Of a stretch of DNA of 17,700 nucleotides, positions 14,069 through 17,700 are shown in pieces (positions within the stretch are counted from its first letter, which is position 1; each line of letters opens with the position of its first letter). A program made the position numbers and the translations under genes. This stretch comes from JBBSGD01 sp038254435 (GTDB lineage Bacteria > Actinomycetota > CADDZG01 > WHSQ01): contig JBBSGD010000039.1 of assembly GCA_038254435.1 (NCBI GenBank), positions 1 through 17,700 on the forward strand, read 5' to 3'. The notes under the pieces were generated by a model. The model had not been told where the DNA came from. It worked only from the letters and a program-made list of their open reading frames with translations, and ran no database searches.

Positions 14069-15021
14069 GCGCGCTCGTCGCGCGCGGGCTGACGAAGCGC
14101 TATGGGGACAGGAACGTCGTCGACGCGCTCGACCTCACAGTCGAGCGGGGCGTGCTGTACGGTTTTCTCGGCCCCAACGGCGCCGGTAAGACGACCACCA
14201 TCCGGATGATGTTGAGCCTCATCAGGCCGAGCGCGGGCCAGGCCTACGTGCTCGATGAAAGCGTGTTCTCATCCGCGGCCGCCGCGCAGGGCGCACTGCG
14301 GCGCGTTGGGGCGGTCATCGAAGAGCCGGCCTTCTGGCGCTGGCTCACCGGACGCAAGAACCTCGAGTGCTTCGCCAACGCGGGCGGGCCCGCCCCAGAC
14401 CGTCGAGCGCGCGTGGCTCGCATCGACGAGGTGCTCGCCACGGTCGGGCTGCGCTCCGCCGCGGACAAGCGCGTCAAGGCCTACAGCCAGGGAATGCGCC
14501 AGCGGCTCGGCCTCGCCCTTGCTCTTCTCGGGGACCCGGAGGTGCTGGTGCTCGACGAGCCGACCAACGGCCTCGATCCCCAGGGAATGCGCGAGTTCCG
14601 GATGCTGCTCAGGCGCCTCGCCGACGCGGGCACGACGATCTTCGTGTCGAGCCATCTGCTGGGCGAGGTCGAGGCCATGTGCGATCACGTCGGCGTGCTG
14701 GCTCAGGGCAAGCTCGTGGCGCAAGGCCCTCCGTCCGAGTTGCGCAAGCGCACCGATACCGTGCGCGTTGAAGTGGACGATCGGTTAAGGGCGAGCGAGG
14801 TGCTCGCCGACCTCACGGGGGTCAAGGTGCGCGACGAACAAGTTCGGGCAAGCTCGCACAGCACGATGTACACGCTCGCTCTCACGGGGGACGCCACTCC
14901 CGCGCAGGTCAACGGCCGGCTCGTGGCAGCAGGAGTGAAGGTCGGCGCCCTCATCCCCGAGCAGGCGAGCCTCGAGGACGTATTTCTCACCCTGGTCGAG
15001 GGCGCAGATGTTCCGCGTTGA
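14065..15021 (+). CDS. ABC transporter ATPase with apparent CTG start
   Basis: The protein has 318 aa if started at CTG 14065, which overlaps the preceding TGA as CTGA and has GAGG five bases upstream. The next in-frame GTG (14152) would delete the N-terminal strand and A-loop (LTKRYGD). Motifs from the CTG start: Walker A GPNGAGKTT (36-44), signature SQGMRQR (141-147), Walker B VLVLDEP (160-166), D-loop NGLDP, and H-loop SSH (195-197). A C-terminal regulatory-like domain ends with LEDVFLTLVEG, typical of the CcmA/DRA family. It pairs with the permease whose gene overlaps it by 14 nt. The cargo is unknown; the LolA-like neighbour suggests a lipid or lipoprotein-related role. Confidence 0.9.
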   Translation: MSALVARGLTKRYGDRNVVDALDLTVERGVLYGFLGPNGAGKTTTIRMMLSLIRPSAGQAYVLDESVFSSAAAAQGALRRVGAVIEEPAFWRWLTGRKNLECFANAGGPAPDRRARVARIDEVLATVGLRSAADKRVKAYSQGMRQRLGLALALLGDPEVLVLDEPTNGLDPQGMREFRMLLRRLADAGTTIFVSSHLLGEVEAMCDHVGVLAQGKLVAQGPPSELRKRTDTVRVEVDDRLRASEVLADLTGVKVRDEQVRASSHSTMYTLALTGDATPAQVNGRLVAAGVKVGALIPEQASLEDVFLTLVEGADVPR

Positions 15022-15808
15022 GTTAGCCAAGGCGGCGAGGCGGTGGCGAACCTGGCTGCTGGCGGCCGGCGGGGCGGCGATGCCCATTCTCATAGTGGTG
15101 AGCCTGTTGCTGTCCGACCCTCCGGGGCCCGGCGAGGGACCGCCGTTTCTCTCCCTCGTGGTGCACAACGGGCTCTTTGCCTCGTTCACCTCTCTGGTCC
15201 TGGTGGTGCCCTTCTTTCTTCCGCTGGCGACGGGCCTGCTCGCGGGCGACTCGATAGCGGGCGAGGCGTCCAACGGAACCCTTCGTTATCTGATGGTGCG
15301 CCCCGTGGGCCGCACCCGCTTCGTGCTGGCGAAGTTTGGCTCCGTGATGGCGCTAGTGGTGGCCGGCGTTCTGGTGCTGATTGCCTTCGGCGTGGCCGCC
15401 GGCGGGCTCGCATACGGTCTCGGCCCCGTCCCGACCCTGTCGGGGAGCACGCTCAGCTTCGCCGGAGGCTTGGTGAGGCTCCTGGCGGCCGGAGGCTACG
15501 TGGCCTTGTCCATGGCCGGTCTCGCCGCAATAGGAGTGTTCATCTCGACCCTCACCGACTCGGGCCCGGGGGCCGCGGCCGCCACCGTCATCGTTGCGAT
15601 CGTTAGTCAGATCGTCGATGCCCTACCAAGCCTGTCCGCGGTTCATCCATACCTGTTGACTCATCAGTGGCTCGCATTCGGCGACGTCGTAAGATCCCCG
15701 GTTGCGTGGGGCAGCATCGAGTCTGGTGTCCTCATCGGTCTCTCCTACACTGCAGTCTTTCTTCTTGCCGCGCTCGCCCGCTTCTCTCGCAGGGACGTGA
15801 CCACCTAG
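15008..15808 (+). CDS. ABC-2 family permease
   Basis: The protein has 266 aa from an ATG at 15008, inside the last codons of the ATPase gene, with GAGGG five bases upstream. The N-terminus MFRVELAKAARRWRTWLL is the usual cytosolic lead of ABC-2 permeases of the NatB/BcrB type. About six membrane segments follow, and GDSIAGEASNGTLRYLMVRPVGRTRF matches the conserved family stretch (E-x-x-x-G-T-L-R-x-L-L-x-x-P). It forms the channel with the preceding ATPase. The extracellular-facing partner may be the LolA-like protein encoded upstream. Confidence 0.9.
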   Translation: MFRVELAKAARRWRTWLLAAGGAAMPILIVVSLLLSDPPGPGEGPPFLSLVVHNGLFASFTSLVLVVPFFLPLATGLLAGDSIAGEASNGTLRYLMVRPVGRTRFVLAKFGSVMALVVAGVLVLIAFGVAAGGLAYGLGPVPTLSGSTLSFAGGLVRLLAAGGYVALSMAGLAAIGVFISTLTDSGPGAAAATVIVAIVSQIVDALPSLSAVHPYLLTHQWLAFGDVVRSPVAWGSIESGVLIGLSYTAVFLLAALARFSRRDVTT

Positions 15809-15862
15809 AGGATTGGCCGCGGCCGGGCCACGGTATTGGTGGTGGCGCGGTAGAAAGAAGCA

Positions 15863-16927
15863 GTGTTCTCCGGCCTTGCATTACCCGTGCTTCTGTTCTT
15901 GTTCTGCGCGTCGGCGGGAGCCGTGTGGGTCGCGGGCATCCGGTTGTCGAGCACCACCGATTTCCTGTCCGAGCATCTCGGGCTCGGCGAGGCGCTCGGC
16001 GGCGTCATCCTGCTTGCCATCACCACGAACCTTCCCGAGATAGTCATCACCACGACCGCGGCCATAAGCGGCGAGCTGGGCATCGCCATCGGAAACATCC
16101 TCGGGGGGATCGCCATACAGACGGTCGTGCTCGCGCTGCTCGACCTCCTCGGCATGCGGGGCAAGCGCAGTTTGACGGCGACTGCAGCGTCGCTCGGACT
16201 GGTGCTCGAAGCGGGACTGGTCATCGCCGTGCTCGTCGTGGCCATCGCAGGAAGTCAGATGCCTGCGTCCGTGTACTTCGTGCGCGTGACTCCGGGCGCC
16301 TTGCTGATAGTCCTCTTGTGGATTGCCGGTTTGTGGCTGTTGTCCCGAGCTCGGCGCGGCTTGCCATGGCACGAAGACGGCGTGGCGCCCGACGCGCAGA
16401 CGACCCCCAAGGGGACCGCCACCAAGAAACGCGCCGGCAAGATGAAGCAGGCAGGCACCACCCGTACGGTGATGGTATTTGCGATTGCTTCTCTGGTCAC
16501 GCTCGCCGGGGGACTGGTGCTGGAGCAGAGCGGCGAAGCAATCGCCTCTCAGGTCGGACTGAGCGGCGTCCTGTTCGGCGCTACGTTCCTCGCTGCCGCG
16601 ACGGCGTTGCCCGAGCTTTCCACGGGGCTTGCGTCGCTGAAACTAGGGGACTGCCAGCTTGCGATGAGCGACATCTTCGGGGGCAATGCGTTTTTGCCCG
16701 TCCTGTTCATCGTCGCCGATTTGCTATCCGGGCGAGCGGTGCTGCCTCAGATGCAGGACACGGACATCTACCTCACGGCGCTGGGAGCGCTCTTGACCGT
16801 CGTCTACATCTACGGCTTGATCTTTAGGCCCCGGCGCAGGATCGCGGGGATGGGGGCCGATTCATTCCTCGTCGTGGTGCTGTACGTCTGCGGCATTGGC
16901 GGTCTCATTGCCATTGCTGCGGCCTGA
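15863..16927 (+). CDS. CaCA-family cation/Ca2+ exchanger
   Basis: The protein has 354 aa from a GTG at 15863 with only a weak AGAAG upstream. Two homologous halves of about five membrane segments carry inverted alpha-repeats. The alpha-1 repeat has TNLPEIVITT (from residue 55) and GNILGG (77-82); the alpha-2 repeat has TALPELSTGL (from 247) and SDIFGGNAF. These match the sodium/calcium exchanger membrane region, where Glu residues of alpha-1 and alpha-2 bind the ion. A basic cytosolic loop (about 183-200) separates the halves. The protein exchanges a divalent cation, probably Ca2+, for Na+ or H+ across the inner membrane. It lies 54 nt after the ABC permease but may have its own promoter. The hairpin element at 16960 follows its stop. 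Confidence 0.88.
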   Translation: MFSGLALPVLLFLFCASAGAVWVAGIRLSSTTDFLSEHLGLGEALGGVILLAITTNLPEIVITTTAAISGELGIAIGNILGGIAIQTVVLALLDLLGMRGKRSLTATAASLGLVLEAGLVIAVLVVAIAGSQMPASVYFVRVTPGALLIVLLWIAGLWLLSRARRGLPWHEDGVAPDAQTTPKGTATKKRAGKMKQAGTTRTVMVFAIASLVTLAGGLVLEQSGEAIASQVGLSGVLFGATFLAAATALPELSTGLASLKLGDCQLAMSDIFGGNAFLPVLFIVADLLSGRAVLPQMQDTDIYLTALGALLTVVYIYGLIFRPRRRIAGMGADSFLVVVLYVCGIGGLIAIAAA

Positions 16928-16939
16928 CAAGCGCTCGAA

Positions 16940-16952
16940 GCCACTCGGTGGC
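16940..16952 (+). terminator. small hairpin downstream of the CaCA gene
   Basis: GCCAC-(TCG)-GTGGC is a perfect 5-bp stem 12 nt after the stop codon, directly ahead of the larger hairpin element. It probably belongs to the same transcription-end region. Confidence 0.4.
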
Positions 16953-16959
16953 AAGGTTG

Positions 16960-16994
16960 GTGCATCTACCCACGTTCAAGGTGGGTCAGTGCAC
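16960..16994 (+). repeat. 35-nt structured hairpin element, copy 2 (probable terminator)
   Basis: The inner stem ACCCAC/GTGGGT encloses GTTCAAG, with an outer stem GTGCA/TGCAC (extended by G-C to GGTGCA/TGCACC). It is the same architecture as the element at 4598-4632 and 30 of 35 positions agree. It lies 32 nt after the CaCA gene stop and in the same orientation relative to the preceding gene as copy 1. The neighbouring oxidoreductase gene ends convergently at 17041. Confidence 0.7.
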
Positions 16995-17040
16995 CAAGCT
17001 CAGTGGGCGCGCGAGGGATGTTCTCTGGGCCGGTTGCTCG

Positions 17041-17700
17041 CTACTTGAAGCTGCGCCGTAAGGCCGCTCGGGCCGCCCACGCTCCGCACATTCCGTGGAC
17101 TCCGCCCCCGGGAGGAGTCGAAGCCGAGCAGATGTAGACCTCTTTCGCGGGTGTCGCGTAGGGGTTGAGTGAGACGACCGGCCGTGTGTAGAGCTGGCGC
17201 AGGTCCTGAATCCCCCCGGTGATGTCTCCTCCGATGTAGTTCGCGTCGTAGCGCTCGAGATCGGCGGGGTTCATGACATGGCGTTCGAGCACCAAGTCCT
17301 TGAACCCGGGCGCGAAGCGCTCGAGCTGTGCTTCGATGCGTTCGGTCATGTCGAATGTCGAGCCGCTAGGCACGTGACAGTAGACCCAGCCTGTGTGCTT
17401 GCCGGCGGGAGCGCGCGTGTCGTCGAAGACACTTTGCTGGGCGACCAGCATGAAGGGGCGCTCCGGGTTCTTGCCGTCGGCGACCTCTTGCTCGGAGCGT
17501 GCTATTTCCTCGAGCCGTCCGCCCACGTGGACCGTGCCCGCACGCCCGCACTCCTGCGCCTTCCAGGGGATGGGACCGCTCAGCGCGTAGTCGACCTTGA
17601 AGACGCCCGGCCCATGCCGGAACCTGAGCAGCCGGCGCAGGTAGCGAGAGGGGAGCCGGTCGCCTGCGATTGCGGCAAGGTTGCGAGGCGACACGTCAAA
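17041..17700 (-). CDS. FAD-dependent oxidoreductase, phytoene-desaturase-like (C-terminal part only)
   Basis: The frame is open to the window edge, so the N-terminus with the FAD Rossmann motif lies outside; about 219 residues are visible. The C-terminal part shows RHGPGVFKVDYALSGPIPW, then HVGGRLEEI and, near the end, STPPGGGVHGMCGAWAARAA. The last is the second FAD-contact region of the phytoene desaturase/carotenoid oxidoreductase (CrtI/PYROXD2-like) family. The substrate is not known; the family includes carotenoid desaturases and uncharacterised NAD(P)/FAD oxidoreductases. The gene is convergent with the CaCA gene. Internal GTG codons near 17694 are not the true start. Confidence 0.85.
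   Translation of the reverse strand, partial: FDVSPRNLAAIAGDRLPSRYLRRLLRFRHGPGVFKVDYALSGPIPWKAQECGRAGTVHVGGRLEEIARSEQEVADGKNPERPFMLVAQQSVFDDTRAPAGKHTGWVYCHVPSGSTFDMTERIEAQLERFAPGFKDLVLERHVMNPADLERYDANYIGGDITGGIQDLRQLYTRPVVSLNPYATPAKEVYICSASTPPGGGVHGMCGAWAARAALRRSFK

Noticed and set aside
15667..16827. Plus-strand frame of about 386 codons overlapping the CaCA gene
   Set aside because: It is Arg/His-rich and out of frame with the exchanger, whose alpha-repeats are intact; it also begins inside the permease gene.
1..17700. CRISPR array, insertion sequence or transposase
   Set aside because: No regularly spaced repeats of 25-40 nt and no transposase or integrase motifs were seen; the hairpin elements have only two copies, 12 kb apart.

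Overview
The window looks like chromosomal DNA of a high-GC actinobacterium, possibly a deep-branching lineage; the species cannot be named from it. Pointers are G/C-rich third codon positions, frequent GTG/TTG starts with strong Shine-Dalgarno (SD) sequences, a DivIVA/Wag31-type protein, a Nur-like operator beside a Fur-family gene, and a LolA-like secreted protein beside an ABC-2 exporter.

Left part (1-4600). A complete tRNA-Thr(CGT) opens the window. It is followed by an exported FG-GAP/VCBS beta-propeller protein (minus), a small secreted protein of unknown function (plus) ending at a perfect 15-bp hairpin, and an amidase-like nitrilase-superfamily protein (minus) whose nucleophilic cysteine is replaced by alanine. 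Next comes an untidy stretch with a probably frameshifted lipoprotein gene (plus) and a GrpB-like nucleotidyltransferase gene lacking a recognisable C-terminal half (minus). This part has the weakest coding signal and by eye the lowest GC, in the FG-GAP gene.

Nickel module (4598-6361, minus). A Fur-family regulator precedes a NiCoT-family Ni2+/Co2+ permease. The gap between them holds TTGCAA-N4-TTGCAA overlapping a plausible promoter, close to the published Streptomyces Nur-box pattern. The permease gene ends at a structured 35-nt hairpin element that recurs after a second cation transporter at 16960.

Central metabolic pair (6480-8966, plus). A thiamine-diphosphate (TPP) enzyme of the acetolactate synthase/benzoylformate decarboxylase type is followed 45 nt later by a metal-dependent cyclase-family hydrolase. 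They probably act in one catabolic route; isatin/isatinate is one testable possibility.

Transport and cell-envelope part (9021-16927). A minus-strand ABC-2 exporter has its ATPase and permease genes overlapping by one base. A DivIVA-domain protein (minus) and a divergent Na/Pi-cotransporter-like membrane protein (plus, with a good promoter) follow. Then comes a tight plus-strand set: LolA-like secreted protein, ABC ATPase (apparent CTG start overlapping the previous stop), ABC-2 permease, and a CaCA-type cation/Ca2+ exchanger. The window ends inside a phytoene-desaturase-like FAD oxidoreductase on the minus strand, whose N-terminus lies outside.
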